Source: DATBLZ01 sp036555065
GTDB lineage: Bacteria; Pseudomonadota; Gammaproteobacteria; Steroidobacterales; Rariloculaceae
Direction of reading: 5' to 3'
Length of the DNA stretch: 9,951 nucleotides
NCBI GenBank assembly: GCA_036555065.1
Contig: DATBLZ010000104.1
Location: 1 to 9,951, forward strand
Below the pieces are notes generated by a model, which made no database searches, had not been told where the DNA came from, and saw nothing but the letters and a program-made list of their open reading frames with translations. Numbering within the stretch: position 1 is the first letter of the stretch; each line of letters begins with the position of its first letter. Below are positions 1 to 5,868 of the stretch, piece by piece. The translations under genes and the position numbers were made by a program.

Positions 1-39
1 TTGGTCGAGGCACTCGCCGAGCGCGACGCGCGGCAGTGA
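1..39 (+). CDS. 3' end of an upstream gene (partial)
   Basis: Frame 1 is open from the first base and ends in TGA at 37-39, giving twelve residues, LVEALAERDARQ. The composition (Ala, Arg, Glu rich, GC-rich third positions) fits the end of a real gene in this genome, and it is followed by a hairpin and a REP-like repeat, as expected after a gene end. Nothing can be said about function. It could also be chance, since only 39 bases are visible. Confidence 0.35.
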   Translation: MVEALAERDARQ

Positions 40-56
40 GCTCTGCTAACACGCAC

Positions 57-76
57 GCGGCCGGTTTCCCGGCCGC
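57..76. terminator. GC hairpin between convergent genes, possible bidirectional terminator
   Basis: An 8-bp perfect stem, GCGGCCGG at 57-64 and CCGGCCGC at 69-76, closes a 4-nt loop (TTTC). It lies between the putative gene end at 39 and the stop of the minus-strand DUF1097 gene at 128, where a shared terminator is expected. Neither strand shows a run of T after the stem, so it is not a classical intrinsic terminator. It may block 3' exonucleases or be part of the adjacent repeat. Confidence 0.4.
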
Positions 77-84
77 GGCGCGTT

Positions 85-110
85 TCGCGGCTAAAGCCGC
101 TCCCACGAAT
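85..110 (-). repeat. REP-like palindromic repeat
   Basis: Read on the minus strand, this begins ATTCGTGGGAGCGGCTTTAG and ends in a second stem arm, CCGCGA. The core is an imperfect-loop palindrome, GCGGCT at 87-92 and AGCCGC at 95-100, preceded on the minus strand by GTGGGA. This closely resembles the dispersed REP elements of Pseudomonas and Xanthomonadales, in which a GGAG or GTAG tetranucleotide precedes a short GC stem and which are mobilised by RAYT (TnpA-REP) transposases. Its place between convergent genes is typical. Only one copy is visible here, so the repeat status rests on resemblance. Confidence 0.55.
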
Positions 111-127
111 CGAATTGCGAGGTGCGT

Positions 128-616
128 TTACTTCTTGGTCAGCGCTCCGGCAACCGCTTCCGAGACGAAGCCGAAAGCCGCGCCGATGATGACCGAGAGG
201 ATCGTCGGCAAGAGCGACGACGTCGGTGTCATGCCGGCGCCCAACAGAAACAGGCCCGCGATGCTGGCGAAGCCGTAAACGCTGGCCGGGATCGTCGCGA
301 GGAACGGTAGCTTCGAGGAAAGCACGATGACGGTGGCGCCGAGCCCGACGGCCACGGGCGCCGCCAATGCGCCGAGCGCGCCGAGCTGGCCGGCGAGCAA
401 GCCCGCCGCCATGCCGACGACGGCGCCGAAGCTCATGCAGACAACCGTGTTTCGGGTGCCCGTAAATTTGCCGCCGGCCTGAAAATGGCAGCCCCAGGCA
501 ATGAAGGCTTGCCAAACTTGCAAATGGGCCCCGGCGACGGGGTCCAAGAAGAAGATCCAAGTCGCGACGACGGCGAGCACGCCGACCGATACTGCGAGCG
601 CGATGAGCGAAGGCAT
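128..616 (-). CDS. DUF1097 family small membrane protein
   Basis: A 162-residue integral membrane protein starting at ATG with a well-placed AGGAG six bases upstream (minus strand, 622-627). Hydrophobic segments fall near residues 4-23, 57-78, 82-100, 107-126 and 135-156, with a shorter one around 33-46 that carries the WQAFIAWGCHFQAGG stretch. This motif and the overall length match DUF1097 proteins such as E. coli YcdZ, an inner-membrane family without an assigned function. It stands alone on the minus strand: the upstream neighbour diverges and the putative downstream gene converges. The long plus-strand reading frame that crosses it is an antisense shadow. Family assignment is from recognition of the pattern; no transport activity can be claimed. 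Confidence 0.75.
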   Translation of the reverse strand: MPSLIALAVSVGVLAVVATWIFFLDPVAGAHLQVWQAFIAWGCHFQAGGKFTGTRNTVVCMSFGAVVGMAAGLLAGQLGALGALAAPVAVGLGATVIVLSSKLPFLATIPASVYGFASIAGLFLLGAGMTPTSSLLPTILSVIIGAAFGFVSEAVAGALTKK

Positions 617-650
617 GACGGACTCCTGTTGGTTGTTATTCGTTCTGGAT

Positions 651-678
651 CGTCGCCTGCGTACCCCCTTAGGCGACG
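651..678. promoter_or_regulatory. Inverted repeat in divergent promoter region
   Basis: CGTCGCCT at 651-658 and AGGCGACG at 671-678 are perfect inverted copies separated by 12 nt (centre-to-centre about 20 bp, two helical turns). It lies in the 123-bp region between the starts of the DUF1097 and DUF6152 genes, so a dimeric regulator bound here could control both. A role as RNA hairpin in the DUF1097 leader is an alternative. Confidence 0.35.
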
Positions 679-727
679 CCCGTTAGTCTCGGTTAAAGTG
701 CGGAGGCGCGCAAGCCGGCGCATCCCG

Positions 728-733
728 TATACT
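728..733 (+). promoter_or_regulatory. Candidate -10 hexamer for the DUF6152 cluster
   Basis: TATACT matches five of six bases of the sigma-70 -10 consensus and ends six bases before the ATG at 740. Transcription would then start at or next to the start codon, giving a leaderless message, which agrees with the absence of any Shine-Dalgarno sequence in front of this gene. No convincing -35 element is seen 16-18 bases upstream (the sequence there is GC only). Confidence 0.4.
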
Positions 734-739
734 GATTTC

Positions 740-1768
740 ATGATTGCGCCTCACCGAAGTCGGCCGCGGTTGTACCTCCATCTGGTCGCCGCGGTCGCAG
801 GGCTTGCGGCAGTGGCGAGCGCCTCCGCACATCATTCGTTCGTCGCCCACTTCGACATGCAGACGACAACCGAGATCGAGGGCCGCGTGACCGTCGTCCA
901 CTGGGTCAATCCGCACATCAAGATCGGCCTCGAAGACTCGAGCGGGCAGACTTGGGAAGTCGAAGCCGGACCCGTGAACCTCGTGTCACGTATGGGCATC
1001 GAGAAGGAGTACTTCGAGGTCGGTCAGACGATTCGCGTACGCGGCAATCCAGGGCGCAACGGCGCCAAGACACTGTGGGTCGCGAACGTGCTGCTTGCGG
1101 ACGGCCGCGAGCTCCTCGTCGCTCCGGGCGCGCGGCCCTACTTCGGCGCGAACGCTGTCGGCGATGCGAGCGCTTTTTTCGCGGCCGGCGACAGCGCGCT
1201 TCCCGCGGGTACCGCGCCTTCGCTCTTCCGCGTCTGGGCGCCGATCCTTTCGGCATTCCCGCGGCCCCGCGGCGCGGCTGAGCTCACCCCCGAAGGCGAG
1301 CGTGCCCAGGCCGCGTATGGCCCCGACAAGCAAGTCGTCCCCGATTGCGAGGTTCCAGGAATGCCTTTCGCGATGATGAGCCCGTATCCGATCGAGCTCA
1401 TCGACGCAGGCGATAGGATCATCATTCGCGGCGAGGCCTACGACCTCGAGCGCATCGCCTATCTCGAGCCGCCCGCGCGCGAGCCCGCGCCGTCGCCCTT
1501 AGGGTTTTCGCGCGCGCGCATCGACGGCAACACGCTCATCGTTGCGACCGACCACATCGACTATCACAGCTACGGCGATCTCGGCCCCGCGCAGAGCAAA
1601 GCCAGCAGCGTCGTCGAGCGGTTCGAGCTGTCCGCCGACGGGCTCGCGCTCAACTACGAAGTCACGGTCACGGACCCCGTCATGCTCGTGCGCCCTTGGA
1701 TCTGGGGAGGCTCGTTCGTCTTTCGCGAGTCCGCAGAGCGCAAGCCCTGGAACTGCGCGGCGGAGTGA
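740..1768 (+). CDS. Exported DUF6152 family protein with C-terminal extension
   Basis: A 342-residue exported protein. Residues 1-30 form a Sec signal peptide (Arg-rich start, hydrophobic 12-28, ASA cleavage site), so the mature chain would begin HHSF. Residues 31 to about 127 match the DUF6152 pattern: HHSF at 31-34, FD at 38-39, WVNPHI at 55-60, WEVEAG at 72-77, a run resembling GxxIxVxGxPxxxG around 95-108, then a VANVxLADG strand. Residues of about 200-339 form a second beta-rich region with PYPIE (215-219), IDGNTLIVAT (261-270) and a final WNC; this resembles the C-terminal half of the 458-residue protein at 5869-7245. The frame is open back to 485, but that part overlaps the DUF1097 gene antisense; the ATG at 740 sits right before the signal peptide. 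DUF6152 has no proven biochemical role. First gene of a three-gene cluster whose other members are transporters. Confidence 0.8.
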   Translation: MIAPHRSRPRLYLHLVAAVAGLAAVASASAHHSFVAHFDMQTTTEIEGRVTVVHWVNPHIKIGLEDSSGQTWEVEAGPVNLVSRMGIEKEYFEVGQTIRVRGNPGRNGAKTLWVANVLLADGRELLVAPGARPYFGANAVGDASAFFAAGDSALPAGTAPSLFRVWAPILSAFPRPRGAAELTPEGERAQAAYGPDKQVVPDCEVPGMPFAMMSPYPIELIDAGDRIIIRGEAYDLERIAYLEPPAREPAPSPLGFSRARIDGNTLIVATDHIDYHSYGDLGPAQSKASSVVERFELSADGLALNYEVTVTDPVMLVRPWIWGGSFVFRESAERKPWNCAAE

Positions 1769-2676
1769 ATCCGGAGCCCTCACAGAGCGCAACGAACACC
1801 CGCCCGCTCGCGGCCTTCGCCGTGCTTGCGCTGATTTGGGGCTACAACTGGGTCGTCATGAAGACCGCGCTCGTCTACAGCGGCCCAATCGAGTTCGCAG
1901 CGCTGCGCGTGGGCTTCGGCGTGCTGCTTCTCTTCGCGCTGCTCGTCGCCTTGCGCGTGCCGCTCAGGCCCCGGCATCTCGGCAAGACCGCGTTCGTCGG
2001 GATTTGTCAGACGACGGGGTTCGTCGGCTTGATCTCGGTGGCGCTCGCGTTCGGTGAGACGGGCAAGAGCGCCGTGCTCGCCTACACGATGCCGTTCTGG
2101 GTCATCGGGCTCGGCTGGCCTTTCTTGGGCGAGCGGCTGCGAGGCTCGCAATGGCCCGCGGTCGTGCTTGCGCTCATTGGGCTCGTGCTCGTGCTCGAGG
2201 TCTGGGACGGCAGCGCCGACGTCGCGGGCAGCCTGCTTGCGCTCGCGGCCGGCGCGCTCTGGGGTGTGAGCGTGATCATCGTCAAGCGGATTCCCGTCGA
2301 CGGCCGCGCGGCCCTCTTGTCGTTGACGGCCTGGCAAATGCTCTTCGGCTTCGTGCCGCTCGTCGCGGTCGCCGCGCTCGTGCCCGAGCGCCCCATCGAA
2401 TGGAGCGCGCCGTTCGTCGCGGCGCTGACTTACAACGCGATCGGCGGCATGGCGCTCGCGACGCTGCTGTGGCTCTACATCCTGCAGCGCCTGCCGGCCA
2501 CGGTCAGCGGTTTGAGCTCTCTGATCGTGCCCGTGATCGGGATCCTCGCGGCATGGCTGCAGCTCGGCGAGCGGCCCGGTCTCGCCGAGAGCATCGGCAT
2601 GCTGCTCATTTTGATCGGCCTCGGCGTGTTGCTCTTGAGCGGCGCGAAAACGGCGCCGGCGGTCGTCGAGACTTAA
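1765..2676 (+). CDS. EamA/DMT-superfamily transporter (RhaT-like permease)
   Basis: A 303-residue membrane protein with the duplicated EamA architecture: two halves (about residues 14-146 and 160-296) of five hydrophobic segments each, ten in total. The first half opens with ALIWGYNWVVMK and closes with the hallmark YTMPFWVIGLGWPFLGERL; the second closes with the matching VPVIGILAAWLQLGERPG. DMT permeases move amino acids, nucleosides, sugars or other metabolites, often outward, across the inner membrane. The start chosen is GTG at 1765, which shares GTGA with the stop of the DUF6152 gene and so implies translational coupling; GGCGGA lies immediately before it. The next in-frame ATG would remove most of the first helix. 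The frame opens at 1696, but that start would overlap the previous gene. Substrate not predictable. Confidence 0.85.
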   Translation: MNPEPSQSATNTRPLAAFAVLALIWGYNWVVMKTALVYSGPIEFAALRVGFGVLLLFALLVALRVPLRPRHLGKTAFVGICQTTGFVGLISVALAFGETGKSAVLAYTMPFWVIGLGWPFLGERLRGSQWPAVVLALIGLVLVLEVWDGSADVAGSLLALAAGALWGVSVIIVKRIPVDGRAALLSLTAWQMLFGFVPLVAVAALVPERPIEWSAPFVAALTYNAIGGMALATLLWLYILQRLPATVSGLSSLIVPVIGILAAWLQLGERPGLAESIGMLLILIGLGVLLLSGAKTAPAVVET

Positions 2677-2679
2677 GCA

Positions 2680-4071
2680 GTGCAGCCGGTGCTGTTCGGT
2701 ATCGCCGCATACCTGCTCGTGCAGTTCGCGATCGGCATGGCGGTCTCGCGGCACATCGCGAGCGAGAGCGATTACATTCTCGCGGGCCGCAGGCTCGGCG
2801 TCGGGCTCGCGGCGTTCTCGATCTTCGCGACGTGGTTCGGCGCCGAGACCGTCGTCGGCGCCGCGGGCGCGATCTACGCGGACGGCCTGTCCGGCGGCTC
2901 CGCCGACCCGTTCGGCTACGGGCTTTGCCTCGTCGTCGTCGGGCTCGCGATCGCGGCACCGCTCTGGCGGCGGAAATACACGACGTTCGGCGACCTCTTT
3001 CGCGAGCGTTACGGCACGGGTGTCGAGCGGCTCGCGGTGATCCTCATGATTCCGACCTCGATCTTTTGGGCGGCCGCGCAGATTCGCGCGTTCGGCCAGG
3101 TCGTGAGCGCCTCGTCCGATCTCGACGTCGACGTCGCGATCACGGCAGCGGCGCTCTTCGTCGTCGCCTACACGGTCGCGGGCGGCTTGCTCGCCGACGT
3201 CGTGACCGATTTCATCCAAGGCGTTGCCGTGATCATCGGGCTCGTGCTGCTCTTGGTTGCAGTCGGTCAAGCGACCGGCGGCGGCGTCGGCGAGCTCGTC
3301 GGGCTCATCGATCCGGCGCGCTTGAGCTTGTTCTCGTTCGGCGGCGCGAGCCTGCTCGAGACCGCCGAGGCCTGGGCCGTGCCGATCTGCGGATCGCTGC
3401 TCGCGGTCGAGCTCCTGACACGCATTCTCGGCTGCCGCTCGGCCGCGACGGCGCGAAACGCTACTTTGATCGGTGCCGCGATTTACTTGAGCGTCGGGTC
3501 GATTCCGGTCGTGCTCGGCCTCGCCGGCCCCGCGCTCGCGCCGGCGCTCGAGGAGCCCGAGCAGTTGATCGCCGTGCTTGCGCAAGAGCATCTGACCACG
3601 TTTCTTTACGTGCTCTTCGCGGGCGCATTGATATCGGCAATTCTGTCGACGGTCGACAGCTGCCTGCTCGCGTCTGGCTCGCTCGCGGCGCATAACCTCG
3701 TCGTTCCGCTCAAGGGAGCTACGAGCGAGCGCGAGAAAATTTGGTATGCGCGCAGCGGTGTCATCGTGTTCGGCATGGTCGCGTACGTGATTGCGCTCTA
3801 CGCCGGCGGTATCTATGAGCTCGTCGCGACCGCATCGGCATTCGGCAGCGCCGGGATCTTCGTCGTCGGCCTCTTCGGTCTTTTCACGACGTTCGGCCGC
3901 GCGGCGAGCGCCTATGCGGCGCTCGTGGTCGGCATGGTCGTTTGGGTCGCCGGCGAGCTCGTGCCCGCGTGGCCGGCGCCGTATCTCACGTCGCTTGCGA
4001 GCGCGCTCGTGGCTTATGTCGGCGTCGCGCTGCTCGCCGCGCGCAGTGCCGCGAGCGTGCCCGCGAGCTGA
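2680..4071 (+). CDS. Sodium:solute symporter family (SSS) transporter
   Basis: A 463-residue inner-membrane protein with about 13 hydrophobic segments and the usual length of the SSS (LeuT-fold) family. Visible marks are ATWFGAETVVGAAG in TM1 (residues 50-63), a cytoplasmic RRKYTTFGDLFRERYG (97-112), GGLLADVVTDFIQG (168-181), and ISAILSTVDSCLLASGS in the segment equivalent to TM8 (318-334), where the Ser/Thr pair in STVDS aligns with the Na+ site of vSGLT and PutP. It should use the sodium gradient to import a small organic solute such as an amino acid, carboxylate or sugar; the residues that fix the substrate cannot be read by eye. The start is GTG, three bases after the EamA stop, with no clear Shine-Dalgarno, so it probably depends on coupling. 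Its stop lies 6 bp from the stop of the convergent oxidase gene. Confidence 0.88.
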   Translation: MQPVLFGIAAYLLVQFAIGMAVSRHIASESDYILAGRRLGVGLAAFSIFATWFGAETVVGAAGAIYADGLSGGSADPFGYGLCLVVVGLAIAAPLWRRKYTTFGDLFRERYGTGVERLAVILMIPTSIFWAAAQIRAFGQVVSASSDLDVDVAITAAALFVVAYTVAGGLLADVVTDFIQGVAVIIGLVLLLVAVGQATGGGVGELVGLIDPARLSLFSFGGASLLETAEAWAVPICGSLLAVELLTRILGCRSAATARNATLIGAAIYLSVGSIPVVLGLAGPALAPALEEPEQLIAVLAQEHLTTFLYVLFAGALISAILSTVDSCLLASGSLAAHNLVVPLKGATSEREKIWYARSGVIVFGMVAYVIALYAGGIYELVATASAFGSAGIFVVGLFGLFTTFGRAASAYAALVVGMVVWVAGELVPAWPAPYLTSLASALVAYVGVALLAARSAASVPAS

Positions 4072-4077
4072 CGCTGC

Positions 4078-5865
4078 TCATTCGATGCGCGTGAATCCGT
4101 CCGCGTCCCAGTCTTCGCTGCCGACGCCGTGGTGGACGACGAAAAGCCCGTCGGGATCGTAGCGATCCTTGACCGCGCGCAGCCGTGCATAGTTCGGCCC
4201 CCAATAGGCGCTCTGCCAAGACCGGTTGAAGTAGTTGCTCTCGGAGACGTACGAGCCCGCGCCCGGCACGATCGCGTGCAGCTCCGCCGCGGCGAGCTCG
4301 ATGTCTTTGGCGTTCTCGTGGGCGGCAGCGAGATCCATCGCCGGCCGCACGAGCCCGGGATACGCGGGGCTCTCGCCGTCCGCAATGATCGCGAGCGCGA
4401 ACGCATCGATCGCGACAGGATGGGTGGCTGTTCGGCGCGTCGCTGCGAGGGCCTCGGGCGGCGCGCCGGCCAGCCCTTTGTTGAAGTGAAGTTGCACTGT
4501 TTGATGCCTGCTCGCCGCGAACAGCGCAGCGGCGAGACGCCTGCTCCGGTCGCGCGCGAGCAGCGCCGCGGGCAGCCACAGCGAGTCGTAACCGTGAATG
4601 AACGCACCCACCTGCGCCTGATCGCCTTGCCACCAACCGCGACCCGCGGGCGCGTCGGGGCGCGTGTCGCGAATCATCGACGGATTGCCCTCGACACTCC
4701 ACCAATCGCGCGCGACATCGGCACCGGAACGAAGCGGTGCCGTCACGGTGAGCGCGGCGGAAGCGCGGACCGAATCGAAGAAGGGCTTCCAAACCTCCTT
4801 CGCGCGGGCATCGTCGAGGCCCTGACATACCATCGAGATGTCCAACGTGTTGTCGGGCGCGAGCTTGACTTGCTCACCCCAATGTTGGTTCAACAACTTG
4901 TCGCGATAGAAATCGACGAATCGTTCGATGAGCTCGGCGAATGCCGCGTCCGTTGCCGCAGTGATGATTCCGCCCGCGAAACCGAAAAACTCCGGCAGAT
5001 CGTGAGTACGCAACGTGATGCGCGTGACGACACCGAATGTGCCGCCACCGCCACCCTTGAGCGCCCAGAACAGCTCCGGATCGTTGCACTCGTTGACGAT
5101 GCGCACGCGGCCGTCGGCTGTGACGATCTCCGCCTCGAGGAGACCGGCCGCCGCCGTGCCGAAGCCCTTCGAGAACGAGCCGAAGCCGCCGCTCTGCACG
5201 AGCCCCGCAACGCCGACGGTCGTGCAGCCGCCGCCCTGAACGTAGCGGCCCGCCTGCGTCGTCACGGCGGTGTAGAGATCCATCCAAACGGCGCCGGCTT
5301 CCGCCGTGATCGCCGGGACCGGCACCGTGGTGCCATCGCAGCCGGCGCCGACGAAGGCGTCGTGCAGCGTCACCTGGCGCATCGCGCGCGTCCAAATCAA
5401 GAGCGAGTCCGGGGCGTTCGACGTGCCGAGGTAGCTGTGGCTGCCGCCTTTGACGACCAGGCGCAAATTGTGTGCGCGCGCGAAGCTCACGCCCCTCGCC
5501 ACGTCGGCCGAGTTGCGTGCCCTGATCGCGTAGGCGCTTGGCGCCGGTGTCCACGCATCGAGCCAGCCGGAGACCTCGGTGCCAGCGGGCTGATCGCCGA
5601 TCCAGTAAGGGTTGTCGCTGTGCTCGAGCGCGACGCGACAGCGCGCGTCGTTGGGGTCCATCGAGCACGAGTCGAACAGCGCTCGCGGGACGAGCAGGCT
5701 GCCCCCGACGTCGTTGTTGAGCTCGTCCCAAGCGGCCGCGTCGGGCCACGCCGAATCAGCGGGCCGCAGGCGCCGTGCCGGGAGCGCGCCCGAGACGGCG
5801 CGGCCGGCCGACAGGAGCGGCATGGCCAGAGCCGTGCGCAGCAGTGCTCTTCGTTGCATCGACAC
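4078..5865 (-). CDS. Tat-exported FAD-linked oxidase, berberine-bridge (BBE) type
   Basis: A 595-residue flavoprotein. The N-terminus, MSMQRRALLRTALAMPLLSA, has a twin-arginine pair before a hydrophobic stretch, implying folded export with FAD already bound. An FAD-binding PCMH domain spans about residues 108-290: KGGSHSYLG (139-147), GRYVQGGGCTTVGVAG (206-221) and WALKGGGGGTFGVVTR (267-282). His143 and Cys214 are at the positions that in BBE-type enzymes form the two covalent bonds to FAD, so bicovalent flavin is predicted. The C-terminus has a BBE domain with NYFNRSW (544-550) and RYDPDGLFVVHHG. Such enzymes oxidise alcohols, sugars, phenolics or alkaloid-like substrates with O2 or another acceptor. 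The chain is longer than many bacterial members, with a pre-domain containing Cys67 and Cys76. The start may be GTG at 5865 or ATG at 5859; neither has a strong ribosome site. It lies 3 nt downstream of the 458-residue gene, so co-expression is likely. Confidence 0.88.
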   Translation of the reverse strand: MSMQRRALLRTALAMPLLSAGRAVSGALPARRLRPADSAWPDAAAWDELNNDVGGSLLVPRALFDSCSMDPNDARCRVALEHSDNPYWIGDQPAGTEVSGWLDAWTPAPSAYAIRARNSADVARGVSFARAHNLRLVVKGGSHSYLGTSNAPDSLLIWTRAMRQVTLHDAFVGAGCDGTTVPVPAITAEAGAVWMDLYTAVTTQAGRYVQGGGCTTVGVAGLVQSGGFGSFSKGFGTAAAGLLEAEIVTADGRVRIVNECNDPELFWALKGGGGGTFGVVTRITLRTHDLPEFFGFAGGIITAATDAAFAELIERFVDFYRDKLLNQHWGEQVKLAPDNTLDISMVCQGLDDARAKEVWKPFFDSVRASAALTVTAPLRSGADVARDWWSVEGNPSMIRDTRPDAPAGRGWWQGDQAQVGAFIHGYDSLWLPAALLARDRSRRLAAALFAASRHQTVQLHFNKGLAGAPPEALAATRRTATHPVAIDAFALAIIADGESPAYPGLVRPAMDLAAAHENAKDIELAAAELHAIVPGAGSYVSESNYFNRSWQSAYWGPNYARLRAVKDRYDPDGLFVVHHGVGSEDWDADGFTRIE

Positions 5866-5868
5866 CCG

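Noticed and set aside
485..739. Upstream extension of the DUF6152 frame
   Set aside because: The extra 85 residues are antisense to the DUF1097 gene and the intergenic region, and they would bury the signal peptide that begins at 740.
1780..3693. 637-residue open frame on the minus strand
   Set aside because: It is antisense to the EamA and SSS genes, both well supported by family motifs. Its translation is a low-complexity run of Arg, Glu, Asp and Ala with no domain, as expected from GC-biased codons read on the opposite strand.
2151..3695. 514-residue open frame on the plus strand overlapping the transporters
   Set aside because: It is an Arg-rich shifted-frame shadow spanning two genes whose own frames carry clear membrane-protein motifs.
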